From positions 20,494,574 to 20,558,573 of the forward strand of contig OX579633.1 in the NCBI GenBank assembly GCA_951230915.1: 64,000 nt of DNA. The letters run 5' to 3'. Below are positions 1-11,619 of the stretch, piece by piece. Within the stretch, counting starts at the first letter, position 1; each line of letters begins with the position of its first letter. The DNA comes from Antitrichia curtipendula (lineage: Eukaryota > Streptophyta > Bryopsida > Hypnales > Leucodontaceae). The notes under the pieces were generated by a model. That model saw only the letters and a list, made by a program, of their open reading frames with translations. It had not been told where the DNA came from and ran no database searches. The translations under genes were made by a program, and so were the position numbers.

Positions 1-689
1 GAAATTTCATCAAAATAGCGCCATTCCACAACTTTGGCACTTTCACAGTTTAGACTACAGTTTGAAATGTACACTTGTCCTAGAAGGCACTTTTATAGAT
101 TAGACCACACGGTCTGAAAATGGCGTATGGAATATGCCATTTTAATGAAATTTCCTATTTTGTCTTTCAGGGATGTGCAATTCATAGTAGTCTAGCATTA
201 TTGCAAGTGTATGCAGTTTCTATGAGGGAGTGTCCTCCCTGAGAATTTTTGAGACATAAATGTTAAGTATTTCTTGCAAAACCCCTTAGGTTCAATTAAT
301 TTTTTCTAAATTTCTTAGGGCTATATAACATGTGCTTAGTTAAGCAACTATGTACTCAAAAGGGATAGCCCCACATGAATAAAAAATTGAGGTGTTGCTG
401 GAAAAATCAATTGTTTGGGGTTCAGGTAACACCATGTAGTTACGGACTAGTCATTAGTGTGCCCTGTGCCGTTGCCACAACCAAAAGAAAAGTACAAGTA
501 ATTTTCTAATATTTAAACCAAAAATAACTCAAAAATTCATAACTTTCACACTTTATGTCCAAACTCCACGAAACAAATCCTATGCATCCCTCTTCGCCAA
601 GGGCTTTACAATGGTACCAAGAATGCAACTTAGGGATGCATAGTCCGGGAGATCTCAACGTAACAAACTAAACAAATAAACAGATTAAC

Positions 690-1248
690 TTAACCTCTAA
701 AGGACCAAAGTCATTTTTCTGTCAATAACCACTCAAAACTGCCATTTCTGCTGCGTTCATCTAATAAAATTAAAAATAAATAAATAAATAAATAAAAATT
801 ATATATATAACCATAGGATGTATTACTATACTAGTCTAAGATCATGTGGTAAATTTTTTATGGAGTTTGACTGAATATATTAGAAGATATTAGCATTCAA
901 AGTTGAATTTTTTTTAACACTAGCATGCAATTTCAGATGAATTTGACTACCCTTTGTGGAATTTTTTTGCACTATAGACATTGAATTAAAAAAAATTCTA
1001 TTGAAGAATTGAGCTGAAAGTCTAGGAAAAAATCTCAAAGGAAAAATGCTTGTTTTTCATTCTTTAAACATTTTCAAGTAGAAGTAGGTTCAAGAATAAA
1101 AGAAAAACTAAATCATTAAAAGCTCTAAGATAGGATTATATTTTAGATGGCATGTTTCAAAAAGTTTCATTAAAAATTGAGGTCTTAGAAACCTAGTACT
1201 CGAAATCCATTTTGTCCCCCAAGGAAACAATGGTCCTTTAGGGGTTAA
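690..1248. mobile_element. TTAA-ended non-autonomous element (left-arm copy)
   Basis: Begins TTAACCTCTAAAGGACCA and ends TGGTCCTTTAGGGGTTAA, so the two ends are inverted repeats bounded by TTAA. Near one end is a small palindrome of the form TTGTCCCC-AAGGAAACAA. There is no open frame of note. It is one of about ten related copies in the window. TTAA ends with CCC-starting termini resemble piggyBac or Kolobok-type target sites, but no transposase is present, so the class is inferred. Confidence 0.65.
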
Positions 1249-1665
1249 TGGATGAATATGGAGATATGTGGAGGATATATGGATACAATGATAGAGTCCA
1301 CGCTACTCCACAAAGAACCATGCAAGTCTACAATTGCAGTCTGTCATAGCTGCCCTGCAAACAAGGACTTGAACCAAAGTCATTTACCAATGTTGGCCAC
1401 AAAACAATTATGTATGAAATTAGCTGACCATCAATTGAATCAACAAAATCAAGAACCAAAAATCATTCTAAAAAAGATCTATTCTTGTGTTAACTTATTT
1501 ATAAAGCTATGAATCCTTGAAAGTCGAAACGCTAGAACTTTGGCTCTCTGAAATACTCCATTTTAGCAAATATAGATAGAACCTCTTTAAAGTAATAGGG
1601 CTTGGACTGCCTGCCAATATTGATTACAATAGAAAGGTTCATTGATTTAGAGAAGGTTTGCACAT

Positions 1666-2597
1666 TTAATCCCTAAAGGACCAGCCTGCAGAATTTGGCA
1701 ACATAAAAAAATTGGGCAGGTACATGTAGCCAGAGATTTACAAGTTTGAGGCTGAAATTTTAATAGAAGTTGTGGATGAGGAGTACCTTTCATTTGAACT
1801 AAATTTTATGACATTTGGAAATACAAGTCAAAAGTTATGGCCTAATATGTTACTTTTTTTCTCAGCCGGGCAGTTAGGGCAGATCAGAAAAAATCACTTT
1901 TTTTAGAAACAAAAATTTAAAACTGGTTTTCCAGAGCTATCTATACGTGGAAAGCTTTTAATCATTCCATTTGACCAATGAGTCAAAAGTTATGAGGAGT
2001 TTTAGTTTGCGGGCAGTTTTGGAATCTCTACTCTAAAATAAACTTTGAAGTCTTTTATCTTACTCAATTTTCAATCTTTTTTGAAAAAAATAAAATCATA
2101 GGATGTAGATTGTTTAATACAACATTTCAACCATTGGGATTGGCATTTTTCAATTTCATACCTAAATTCTTAACAATTTAGTATTTTGAATCATTCTCTA
2201 GTTGATTCTACTTACTATTTTTTTTCTAGATGTTGTACAATTCCAAATGATGTGAAATTTTTCAAGCATGTAGCCAATTTGCTTAGAAAAAAGAATCCAA
2301 AGAAGCACCACCATTTTGGACATTTTTTCATAAAAAATTGAGCTTGTAAAGTGCAGCTGCCCTGTTTTTCGCAGGGTCAAAAAAACAATTTCAGTGATTT
2401 TGAATGCTTATATCTTGCTATCCATGTGGTGGAAATTTCTGAAATTTTTCCCACATATTCTCAAGTCAGCATACTACAAGATCCTACGGTTATATGAGTC
2501 AAAAAAAAGTTTTTTTCAAAATTTTTGGTACTTGTACTAAAAATGGCAGTTCTTGAGCGTTTTCAGTGAAAACATAGTCACAGAACTTTAGGGGTTC
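1666..2597. mobile_element. TTAA-ended non-autonomous element, longer subfamily
   Basis: Starts TTAATCCCTAAAGGACCAG and ends with CTTTAGGGGTTC. Its interior matches the element at 56453-57655, for example the tract around AATTTTAATAGAAG and the later GAAGCACCACCATTT stretch, so these two form a subfamily. No coding potential was seen. Confidence 0.6.
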
Positions 2598-2821
2598 AGA
2601 ATTTGCACACAAGAAGCTACCCAAGATATGCTAGTGGCATACCTTGAGGAAAAGAAGGACCTTGTCATGACCACAAAGTTTGTTCAAAAGCCTATTTAAA
2701 CTTTTTTGGCAGGGTCTAGCTGTCTAGATTTAGCACAATTTCTTTGGCTGGCTCTCATTTAGTGCTATCACTTGTTATATTCCCCAGGTTAGGACTATTA
2801 TAAGAGAGGTTTATTGACTTA

Positions 2822-2941
2822 AGGTATGTTTGTACTTGGTGTTAAAGGTATTATTGAAGGTCTTAGGAACTAATTTGGATCTGCTTTTGGACTAGATTCA
2901 CATTCCAAACAACACCTCTAACACCAAGTGGGAACATACCT
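2822..2941. mobile_element. Short MITE with AGGTATGTT ends, copy 1
   Basis: About 120 bp. The 5' end reads AGGTATGTTTGTACTTGGTG and the 3' end is its near-perfect inverse, CACCAAGTGGGAACATACCT. The interior is shared with three other copies (3083-3205, 14442-14565, 14713-14842). The mirrored positions show that these insertions predate the inverted duplication. Confidence 0.75.
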
Positions 2942-3082
2942 TTACAAAGTATCAACTTAGAGAGGTTCTACCTCTACTATCACCAATGCTTTGAAAATTA
3001 GAGCTTTTTTGAATGTGATGCTCCTACCCACCACCCCACCATGGCAAGTGTGAACCCAAAATACTGCGAAATCAATGCAAAA

Positions 3083-3205
3083 AGGTATGTTCGCACTTGG
3101 TGTTAGAGGTGCTGTTTGAAATGTGAATCTGGTACAGAAGTAGGTCTAAATTCATTCCTAAGACCCTCAGTAACAACAGCTTCAACACCAAGTGGGAACA
3201 TACCT
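3083..3205. mobile_element. Short MITE with AGGTATGTT ends, copy 2
   Basis: Same family as 2822-2941. Ends are AGGTATGTTCGCACTTGGTG and CACCAAGTGGGAACATACCT. It mirrors 14442-14565. Confidence 0.75.
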
Positions 3206-4574
3206 GAAGTAAAACCACATTCAAATTGGAGACGCTGAAGTTAGAGTGAAAACGGGATTTGACAAACCCTCCCCCAGTGTGAACAACTTCTACCAAAATA
3301 TCTGCAAAGGAAGGGGCTCCGACGAACGCCGTGTAAAAGAGATCTAAGTACTCGTTATCGGATTTGGGGTCTTTGCTAGAACTGCCCCCTCTGACTTGAC
3401 CATGTGTTCGCGTGTGGCTACACTCTAAGCTCGTTTTGTCATCTAAGCAAAGAAAAGTCTACTGCAAGTTGCGCAGGAATCCCGAACTTTCCTTGTCAGT
3501 ACACGGCGGTTCAAAAGCAGGAATTGAATAAGAACTGATTCTTCACAGGCTGACCGGTTTCCATGATTCTAACAAAGGTGTGAGAGCCTGTGCAGAACTA
3601 AAATCTACACCTGTATAGTAGTCCCTCTTATTTGGCCTCTACACAGGCACTTGGAAAACTGTCAATTCAATGAATTTAATTAGAGACGGTGAAGTACGTA
3701 GGCACACGTACACTACTCAACAGCTTTGATAACAATCGCCACATGTACGTATGAATCTATGTATTATTACACAAACTTGGCAAACTTGAAAAACTTTGCA
3801 CAATTTCTGTGGTACCGACAGTCCCCAGGGATTCAGGGAATGTTCACTGAGATTCTCTACGAGTTTTCAAAGGGAGTCCAAGCCCATCGAGTAGCGCAAG
3901 CAGGTCTTGAGATAGATATGATACATGGAATTTAGTGCTAGCTACCTCCTTGTCGCAGTTGTAGTTGTCGTGTCCGTTCAGTCAACCTATAACTTGTATA
4001 CGGAGTATTTCATTTGCTACAGCATAAAACCCGGAACAGTGCAGATATAAAACGTGGCCTTGGTGACTCACGTTCACTTGACTCTTCCATTTCCACCGGA
4101 TTCACGCATTTCGCTGATAAATCACGGCACGTGACCTAGGATAACATTGCTCTACATCACAGTCATTGTTTCGATAGCCTCAGGCTAGTCTGTTTGTATT
4201 CACACGCAGCAGTCTTTCATGCAATAATTTTTACGTCCTTGCAGCTCCCATGAATTTTCTTCTAATATATATTCTGATCCTCACAAATTGGCGGAATGTT
4301 AAGTGCTCACAAATTAGTGATATGCTAAGTCTCACGAGTGCACACAGCTCTGACTATACATTTTTGCAATTGGGTGCCAGCCTATATACGAGTAAGAGTC
4401 TGACTGTACCAATTAGTATTTGTGATGAATTAATTTCCGACAATTGTAACGAATGGAATTGACGTTTCGTAGTCGTTTTGAGATCTGTGATAGTCTGCAA
4501 CTGCTCACGGTGGATTCACACTTCACAGGACCACACTTGTTCAATAGCTTCTTCAGTGTCCTCCTCTAGTAGTA

Positions 4575-4707
4575 GGCCAGGGAGAATTGACCACCTCGTT
4601 GACCAAGGATAGTTTTATCTAATTTCAAAATATTATCATATGTTGCAAATAAAAAATTCCAGTGCTTATCCCTGTGGGGGCAATGAGGGGGTCAATTCAC
4701 CCTGGCC
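4575..4707. mobile_element. 133 bp MITE with GGCCAGGG ends
   Basis: Starts GGCCAGGGAGAATTGACC and ends GGTCAATTCACCCTGGCC, a terminal inverted repeat of about 22 bp with two mismatches around an AT-rich middle. Its mirror copy is at 13028-13160. It lies about 370 bp upstream of the dehydrogenase start. Confidence 0.75.
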
Positions 4708-4732
4708 CCTCCCTCCCCTCTACTGTCAATTT

Positions 4733-4751
4733 ACCATGCCTTTGGCATGGT
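4733..4751. other. Perfect 8 bp stem hairpin
   Basis: ACCATGCC-TTT-GGCATGGT, a perfect short hairpin between the MITE and the dehydrogenase promoter. The mirror copy is at 12984-13002. Function unknown. Confidence 0.6.
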
Positions 4752-4925
4752 CATTAATATAATAGGTCCTAGACACCCAATAGTCGTTGTCTGGCTGTTC
4801 ACGCGAGCATCCATTGTACCGACTTTCTTCACGACTGGCATTCGGCTCTCCGTGGACACTACGAAGGAAGGAGAGTCACAGTCCGCAAGGAAGATTTAGA
4901 GGTCGAACTTCCAACAACGTTCACG

Positions 4926-4933
4926 TATAAATA
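4926..4933 (+). promoter_or_regulatory. TATA box of left dehydrogenase gene
   Basis: TATAAATA lies about 150 bp before the chosen ATG, in a sensible position for a plant core promoter with a roughly 115 b leader. A G-box-like CACGTG sits further upstream at 4128-4133. Confidence 0.5.
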
Positions 4934-5077
4934 TTCATCTCCGTCGCACTCAGAACACGAAGAGTTTCTGAGGTTGTTAGCTGTTACTTGTTCTGATCCA
5001 CTCAATTCGAGAGGACTTTTCATCCACCATCTCCCCTTGCGTTGTCCAAGCCTTACATAGTCGCAAAGAGGAGCAGC

Positions 5078-6115
5078 ATGGCTGAACGCATTACTACCCC
5101 CTTCACCAGAGACTCCACCGCCGAAGATGTCATCGCAGGCGTGGATCTCACAGGCAAGCGCGCCATCGTCACGGGAGCGTCTTCCGGACTCGGCGTCGAG
5201 ACAGCCCGCGTGCTCACGTCCGCCGGCGCCGAAGTCACTCTCGCAGTCCGCGACGTGCAAGCCGGACAACGCGTCGCCACAGACATCACCTCCCGAACTG
5301 GCAACCCCAACGTGTTCGTCGCGCCTCTCGACCTCAACAGCCACGCCTCCATCACGGCGTTCACGGAAGCATGGAAAGACCCTCTCCACATCCTGGTGAA
5401 CAACGCGGGGATCATGGCGCTCCCCAAGCTCACGCTCAGTCCGGAAGGATGGGAGCAGCAATTCGTCACCAACTACTTGGGCCACTTCGAGCTCACGCTC
5501 GGACTCCACGACGCCCTCGCCGCAGCAGGGCACGCGCGCGTCGTCTCCGTGAGCTCCCTCGGCCACTGCACGTCACCAGTCGTGTTCGACGATATTCACT
5601 TTGCGAATCGGAGCTACGAGGGGTTTGCGGCGTACGGACAGAGCAAGACGGCGAATGTGCTGTTCGCCGTGGAAGCGAGTGAGCGGTGGGCGAAGGATGG
5701 AATCGTCGTGAACGCTTGCCACCCTGGTGCCATTCAGAAAACGAATTTGGGACGACACATGAAGCTTACTCCGGAAGTGCAGAAATACATGCAAACCGTT
5801 TCTTACAAAACTGTGGAACAGGGCGCTTCGACGCAGGTGTTGCTGGCGGCGTCGCCACTGGTGGAAGGCAGAAGTGGTCGGTACTTGGAGAATAACAACG
5901 AAGCGAAAGTGGTGACGGGTTTGGGACCTCACTATGGTGGTGTGCAGCCTTATGCGATCGACGCTGATGATGCCGCTCGTCTCTGGGATGTGTCCTTGGA
6001 ATTGCTGAAGCAGCGAGCTGGTGCTTCATGGAGTCCATTCATGGAGTCCTACGGATGCTGCCATCGAAATGAAATGAACCCCTCCAATGCTTTGTGCGCC
6101 GGTGGAGCGTTTTGA
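5078..6115 (+). CDS. Short-chain dehydrogenase/reductase (left copy)
   Basis: Intronless gene for a 345-residue NAD(P)-dependent oxidoreductase of the classical SDR superfamily, of the retinol-dehydrogenase/WWOX-like kind. Visible motifs: the TGASSGLG nucleotide-binding loop at 32-39, the NNAG structural motif at 108-111, a catalytic-region VSVSS near 156-160, the YGQSK active-site Tyr/Lys at 186-190, and the CHPG loop after it. The start is the first ATG, following GGAGCAGC; upstream codons in frame lack an ATG. Coding GC is far higher than the surroundings, and the absence of introns with a bacterial-looking sequence suggests, but does not prove, acquisition from bacteria. Substrate unknown. 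No targeting peptide is obvious. An identical gene lies in the other arm, and the two copies converge toward the spacer. Confidence 0.9.
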   Translation: MAERITTPFTRDSTAEDVIAGVDLTGKRAIVTGASSGLGVETARVLTSAGAEVTLAVRDVQAGQRVATDITSRTGNPNVFVAPLDLNSHASITAFTEAWKDPLHILVNNAGIMALPKLTLSPEGWEQQFVTNYLGHFELTLGLHDALAAAGHARVVSVSSLGHCTSPVVFDDIHFANRSYEGFAAYGQSKTANVLFAVEASERWAKDGIVVNACHPGAIQKTNLGRHMKLTPEVQKYMQTVSYKTVEQGASTQVLLAASPLVEGRSGRYLENNNEAKVVTGLGPHYGGVQPYAIDADDAARLWDVSLELLKQRAGASWSPFMESYGCCHRNEMNPSNALCAGGAF

Positions 6116-6838
6116 AAGCTTGGGGTGGGTAGGCTCTATTTTGAGTGGCTAAACGTGAAATTCTCTCCGTAAACCACCCCAGATCTCGACTTGCGCTCCT
6201 GATTGGATCAGAAGGAGTGGTATACAACGGATACTCCAACTAAGTGCAGGAACCTGAATTTTTAGATAAGTAGCTAGGAAGCCGTCAGATGATTGACTCG
6301 AGGTTTTCATAATCAACTGTATCGAGTTACAGTACATGTAATTTGACTGTAGTTTGTTAAAAGTTCTGTGACTGACACGAAAAAGGATGACATTCATCAA
6401 ATCATAGGCACCATTTCTCCATGAATGGCTGGAATTTTGCTGAATTCAGCAGATTCAATTAAATGCGCAGTAGTACAAAGACAGAATCCAAAAGTCCGCA
6501 AGTACATTGATTTATTTTCTGAAAATGAGCGCACTGATTGTCAAAAATGAGTGCTAAGAACTAGTTTTATGGCTGCCAATGCACGTCTTGACTGAGAATG
6601 ATCAGCAACTATTGAAGTTCCACACTTCCAGTCAGAAAAGTTTGATCGAAATAACCAAGTGTAGTTGCATCACTGAAATTCCTGGAAGCAGAAACTAAGC
6701 CGAGTGCGCTTTTGGAGACCGTTCCAAATCTCCTGAAAATCCTTCACATTGAGAACATTCAAATTCGAAGTGGTGGTATTACTGAAACCATGCCACCGTA
6801 CCGCCTCTAGAATTGTCGCCGTTGCCCGAGCGCTCGAT
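6116..6838. other. 3' flank of dehydrogenase, no gene seen
   Basis: Arm sequence identical to 10897-11619 in reverse. It probably contains the 3' untranslated region. Short open stretches here have no recognisable features. Confidence 0.5.
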
Positions 6839-6846
6839 TTTGTCGA

Positions 6847-7013
6847 GAGGAATTACTACTGCATGTCTGGAACTGCTGGCGCCTTAGCAGTAGCTGATTC
6901 GGAGACTGGAGTAATCTGTAATGGATTTTGTTTCACGACTCCTACGCTCTGAGAAGAATCTGAAGTAGCTCGCGGCAATTCGATGATGGCCAAGGCTTCT
7001 TGAGCTTTTCTAG
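6847..7013 (-). other. Possible orphan 3' exon (spacer, left side)
   Basis: On the minus strand a TTGCAG acceptor-like site is followed by about 55 open codons reading LARPRKAQEALAIIELPRA and onward to a TAG. It ends close to the left arm's inner edge and has no counterpart beside the right arm. Product unrecognised. It could be a fragment of a gene cut when the repeat formed, or chance. Confidence 0.25.
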
Positions 7014-7079
7014 GGCGAGCTAGCTGCAACAGATTTGGCTCACAAACTCTCTGGACTATCTTAAACGGTCGACGTCAGT

Positions 7080-7320
7080 ATACAGTGACTCCAGAACTTT
7101 ATCGGTATACTTGGATCAACGCGAACATTTGGTATCACTGTAGAACTGAGACTGCGATATGATGGCCTGTAACTAGTTCTGGTATAACTACAGAGCTTAG
7201 GCTAGTCTGTTGCTCTAGATCAGAGCCATTATTTCGATTTCTGAGCCTTAGGCTGGTCTGTCTGTATTCACAGGCAAAAGTCTTCATGCAATAACTGGTA
7301 AATCAGGGTGAATTGAAGTT
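7080..7320. repeat. Degenerate copy of arm sequence in the spacer
   Basis: The tract with TTAGGCTAGTCTGT and TATTCACAGGCAAAAGTC at about 7195-7290 resembles 4170-4230 inside the left arm (CTCAGGCTAGTCTGTTTG, TATTCACACGCAGCAGTC). It is a diverged direct repeat. No gene is visible between 7013 and 7650. Confidence 0.45.
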
Positions 7321-7652
7321 TTGGACGAGAATGTGAATATGTGTGAAGTCGTGCCTTAATTTCAAGTGATCTATTCAGACGGACTTTGCAGTAGCTTAGT
7401 TATATAACAGATCAAGAAGAAATCAGGCCTGGACTTCATCGATCACAGAAGGTTCTAGTCCGTGAATCGTCATGTGAATCGTAAAAATATTAAATTTTGA
7501 CGGGATTTTCATGAGATTGGCAAATTCTTAAGAGACCTGTATTTGTCCAGTCCTTGCTGCTTCAAAGTCAACAAACTATAAATTTTCAAACTGGATTTAA
7601 TTGGAAAACCTACAAGGCTATGATTCACAGTCTGACACTAGCCACTACCCTT

Positions 7653-7826
7653 AATTGCACATCCTTGAAAGACAAAATAGGGATTTTCTTTAAAATGGCA
7701 TATTTCATATGTCATTTTGAGACCATGCGGTCTAATATGTAAAAGTGCCATCTAGAAAAGATGTACATTTCAAACTACGCAGTCTAAACCATAAAAGTGC
7801 CAAAGTTGCGGAATGGTGCCTTTTTA
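7653..7826 (+). repeat. Third copy of the transposon target region (empty site)
   Basis: Matches 19337-19460 plus 35277-35315 as one uninterrupted block, and the reverse complement of 30-190. It contains ACATTTCAAACTACGCAGTC where the right arm has the 15.8 kb element. It therefore serves as an empty site proving the insertion point. Confidence 0.85.
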
Positions 7827-8414
7827 ACCCCTAAAGTCCCATTGTCCCTATGGGGGACAAAATGGGTTTTGGATAGGCTCCTATGATCTCAATTTTTACT
7901 GAAATTTTTTGAAACTTTCTCAAATGATAGAAAAACTTATTAGCTTTCTGGGAATATAATTTTTATTTCAATCGGTGCTCGGAAGCAAAAGTTATGCTAC
8001 AATAACCTCAAAATGGGGGACACCGGGCAGCAAAAAAAATCCACAAAAAAATGAAAAAAAAATTTTGATATTTTTTTTCTTGTAGTTTATATTTTTGTCT
8101 AAATGGAGAGCTTTGAATCATTCTATTTGGATTGGTGATATAAAAGTTCTAGAGCTTCTTATTTTGCGGGCAACTAGAACAACTTCTTAAAAAAAACAAT
8201 TCTTTCACTTTGAATGCTAATATCTTTCAATCTGTATGGTCAGAAACTACAAATTTTTTACCACATAATCAGATAATCTAAGACAAGTGTAGAACAAGAT
8301 CCTATGGTTAGATTCTAAAAAATAATTTTTAAAATTTGTGTAGGTGAATGTAAGAAAGTGGTAGGTTTGAGTGGTTTAGACCAAAAAAATGGCCTTGGGA
8401 CTTTAGGGGTTAAT
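7826..8414. mobile_element. TTAA-ended non-autonomous element
   Basis: Begins TTAACCCCTAAAGTCCCA and ends TTGGGACTTTAGGGGTTAA. Just inside the 5' end is the palindromic TTGTCCCTATGGGGGACAA. Length is about 590 bp with no coding potential. It is a clear example of the family ends. Confidence 0.75.
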
Positions 8415-8615
8415 GAAATTCCTCCTCTAAATGTTAATAAATTTTCATTGTCTACCTTAAATAACTCTTTATCTTCCATTTTTTATTTCTAAATATTAAC
8501 ATTGATTTAAAAGAAAAATACTTGTTTGACTCCTTAAGAATGGATAGTGTTTTTGAAAAACACCCCAAAACTATCAATTTTTGATGCATTGTCAAATTTG
8601 ATATTTTTGTTTAGC

Positions 8616-10440
8616 CCCTAGTTAAAAGTCGTGTTGTCCCTACATAGGACAATATGGATTTGGAGTAAAACCTTTGGTGAATATAAAAAATACAATAATT
8701 TTTTTGAAATATAAATTTTATTTCAATCGATGCCAACAAAAAAAAATTTATAGCACGATTAGTCCATATTTTATTATGGTGGGTAGAAAACAAACTCCAC
8801 AAAATTTTGAAATAATTAAAAAAATTATTTCTTGTAAATTATATTTTTATCTACAGGGAAAGATTTGATTTACTTCATTTGGATTAGTGATGTGATTATG
8901 TGAAAGTTGTGGACAATCTTAATTTTAGAGCAATACTAGAGCTTCTTTTAGAAAAATGACTCTTAGGATTCATTTTTTAATTCAATTTTCACAATTAGTT
9001 TAGAAAATACTTTTACAAGGTTAAGATCTTGTGCTAAGATCAAACCACACTCAAAAGTACCATCAGAATTTCTTTGGTAGTATAAGACTCAAGTCTTTTT
9101 TTGAATTCTTAAAGCTATAAATTACTTTGATGTTGTCATTTAAAAAATAATTATAGAGTATTGCAATGTTTTCCTTTAATAAATTGGAGACAAAATTTTA
9201 TGGAAAAAATTCATGGAGGCGTAAATCACTAGTTTTAAAGCTAAATTTAGTGTCTTTTTTATATTATAGCACTTTAAAAGGATATTTTTATCCAAAGTTA
9301 TTATACTTCTTAAGCATACAACCATTAAAAAAGATTTTTAGTGATTAAATCTTGAACACAAAATAACACAATTTTAAAATTAATTAATTGATTATTAAGA
9401 AATTATTGATTCCATTTAATAAAAAATTTAAACACTCAATTTCAAAAATTGCTTACATAGCGGCAATAGCACCCTCGATGTGAATAATATATACATCTTT
9501 TATTTTGACACAATCGTCATTTGAGTTATTTTATATATTGAAAAGGATATTCACATATTTTTACTTTTGAATATTATAGAAAATAGAAAAATATTCAAAT
9601 TGTAATAAAAGAGTTTTTTTCTTCTCTATCATATGATTATATATATACATGATATTTTTGGATTCACTCACATTATTATTCATTAGAGATTAGCCTCTTT
9701 TTTTTCCATTGAAAAATCTATTGTGTAATAGGTTGACACCTAAACTTCAATTGGATTTTTAGTAAAGAATATTATTATAAAGACACATGATATTGTTTTT
9801 TTTATGAATAAGAAAATACTAAGCTTAACATGACTTGAAGTACTAGTAAAAAAAACTAGACTATCTATAATTAATAGAATTGCTTTGAAAAACAATACCT
9901 AAAAACAAATTATATTGTAGATTCCACTCATTCTAACCCCTTTTGTGGTACCTTTGAGTGTGACCCGCTAGAACAATCTCAGCCTTGAAATTAGTTTGTT
10001 TTAATTCTATCTTGAAGGTATTAACAATTTTGTTTTTCCTTCAATCTTGAATCTACTTCTATCTAACAATTTTTTAATGAGTGAAAATTATGTTTTTTCT
10101 TAAAAATATTTTTGTTAGACTCTCAATTCAATTTTTTAATATAAAGAATTAGAATTTCAAAATTAGATTTGCAAAAAAATTAAGCTAAAAGGATTCAAAG
10201 TCAAAAAATCTAATCAAGCAAGGTGCAAAAAAACTTGTTTTCTTTACTTTAAATGCAAAGAACTTGCAATCTACACAGTCAAGGTTTATAAAATTTCTTC
10301 CACACATTTTTATACCATTCTAGTAGAAGATTCTATGGTTAGATGTGAAAGAAAAAGTATTAAAGTTTTTGCACTCTACAATAGAAATGATAGTTTGAGT
10401 GGTTTTGAATGGAAAAAGGCTTTGGAACTTTAAGGATTGA
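8616..10440. mobile_element. Long AT-rich member of the TTAA-ended family
   Basis: The 5' end has AGCCCCTAGTTAAAAGTCGTG followed by TTGTCCCTACATAGGACAA; the 3' end reads CTTTGGAACTTTAAGGATTG, a worn inverse of the start. A related shorter copy is 35840-36750 and an inverted one spans about 40715-41615. Short open stretches inside are AT-biased chance frames. It forms most of the spacer between the arms. Confidence 0.5.
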
Positions 10441-10896
10441 AAAACTTTTTTCACCACCAGTCCTATTTGTGTTCAATTTAAAAAAAAACAATAAGTAGAT
10501 TTATGGATTCTTCTCTTCAAGAGCTATAAGATTTTGTTAAACTGAAATTAAAGATAACACTTCCTATTGCATTAAATTGCATTATATATAATTAAAAACT
10601 CAGCCTTATAAAAATGGAAGTTGTATATCTGAGCTTGTAAAATAATTAAAAAACATGACCCATCAATGGAGGAACATGTTGACGAAAAGGTGGTATGTCA
10701 ACACAACAAAAAAAAGAAACATTCAAATAAAAGATCTTAACTATCAAACTTCATAATTTTTGATAATACACCAAAAGGTTAAGCTAGAAGTTCGCCCTGT
10801 GGTTGATAGTGACGACCAAATTCGAATTTTAAGTCTTGAATTTATTACAATACTTGACATGCATGCAATTGTAAGCTTTGAAATCTCACTTTCATG
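10441..10896. repeat. AT-rich spacer end, dispersed repeat
   Basis: The tract with CTTCTCTTCAAGAGCTATAAG and CTTCCTATTGCATTAAA recurs at 36770-36890 and, inverted, at 39245-39330. The piece 10855-10890 (GCATGCAATTGTAAGCTTTG) recurs inverted at 38660-38695. No gene seen. Confidence 0.6.
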
Positions 10897-11619
10897 ATCG
10901 AGCGCTCGGGCAACGGCGACAATTCTAGAGGCGGTACGGTGGCATGGTTTCAGTAATACCACCACTTCGAATTTGAATGTTCTCAATGTGAAGGATTTTC
11001 AGGAGATTTGGAACGGTCTCCAAAAGCGCACTCGGCTTAGTTTCTGCTTCCAGGAATTTCAGTGATGCAACTACACTTGGTTATTTCGATCAAACTTTTC
11101 TGACTGGAAGTGTGGAACTTCAATAGTTGCTGATCATTCTCAGTCAAGACGTGCATTGGCAGCCATAAAACTAGTTCTTAGCACTCATTTTTGACAATCA
11201 GTGCGCTCATTTTCAGAAAATAAATCAATGTACTTGCGGACTTTTGGATTCTGTCTTTGTACTACTGCGCATTTAATTGAATCTGCTGAATTCAGCAAAA
11301 TTCCAGCCATTCATGGAGAAATGGTGCCTATGATTTGATGAATGTCATCCTTTTTCGTGTCAGTCACAGAACTTTTAACAAACTACAGTCAAATTACATG
11401 TACTGTAACTCGATACAGTTGATTATGAAAACCTCGAGTCAATCATCTGACGGCTTCCTAGCTACTTATCTAAAAATTCAGGTTCCTGCACTTAGTTGGA
11501 GTATCCGTTGTATACCACTCCTTCTGATCCAATCAGGAGCGCAAGTCGAGATCTGGGGTGGTTTACGGAGAGAATTTCACGTTTAGCCACTCAAAATAGA
11601 GCCTACCCACCCCAAGCTT

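Larger units (their letters stand above)
1..6838 (+). repeat. Left arm of giant inverted repeat
   Basis: This arm is the reverse complement of sequence on the far side of a mirror axis at 8867.5, so that paired positions sum to 17735 across the inner part. From about 3949 to 6838 it appears identical to 13786-10897, including every frame of the dehydrogenase gene. Outside 3949 the match continues with substitutions and indels, and the coordinates drift. The arm starts at or before the first base, because bases 1-40 pair with 35304-35341, beyond the 15.8 kb transposon that splits the other arm. The inner edge follows the 10 bp palindrome CGAGCGCTCG. Confidence 0.95.

Noticed and set aside
4859..5566. 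235-codon open frame opposite the dehydrogenase (and its mirror 12169-12876)
   Set aside because: It is the complement of a high-GC coding sequence; composition is Arg/Glu/Gly-rich with no motif, as expected for a shadow frame.
8611..9348. 60-64 codon frames in the spacer
   Set aside because: Lys/Phe/Tyr/Ile-rich translations of AT-rich repeat; no splice sites or similarity.
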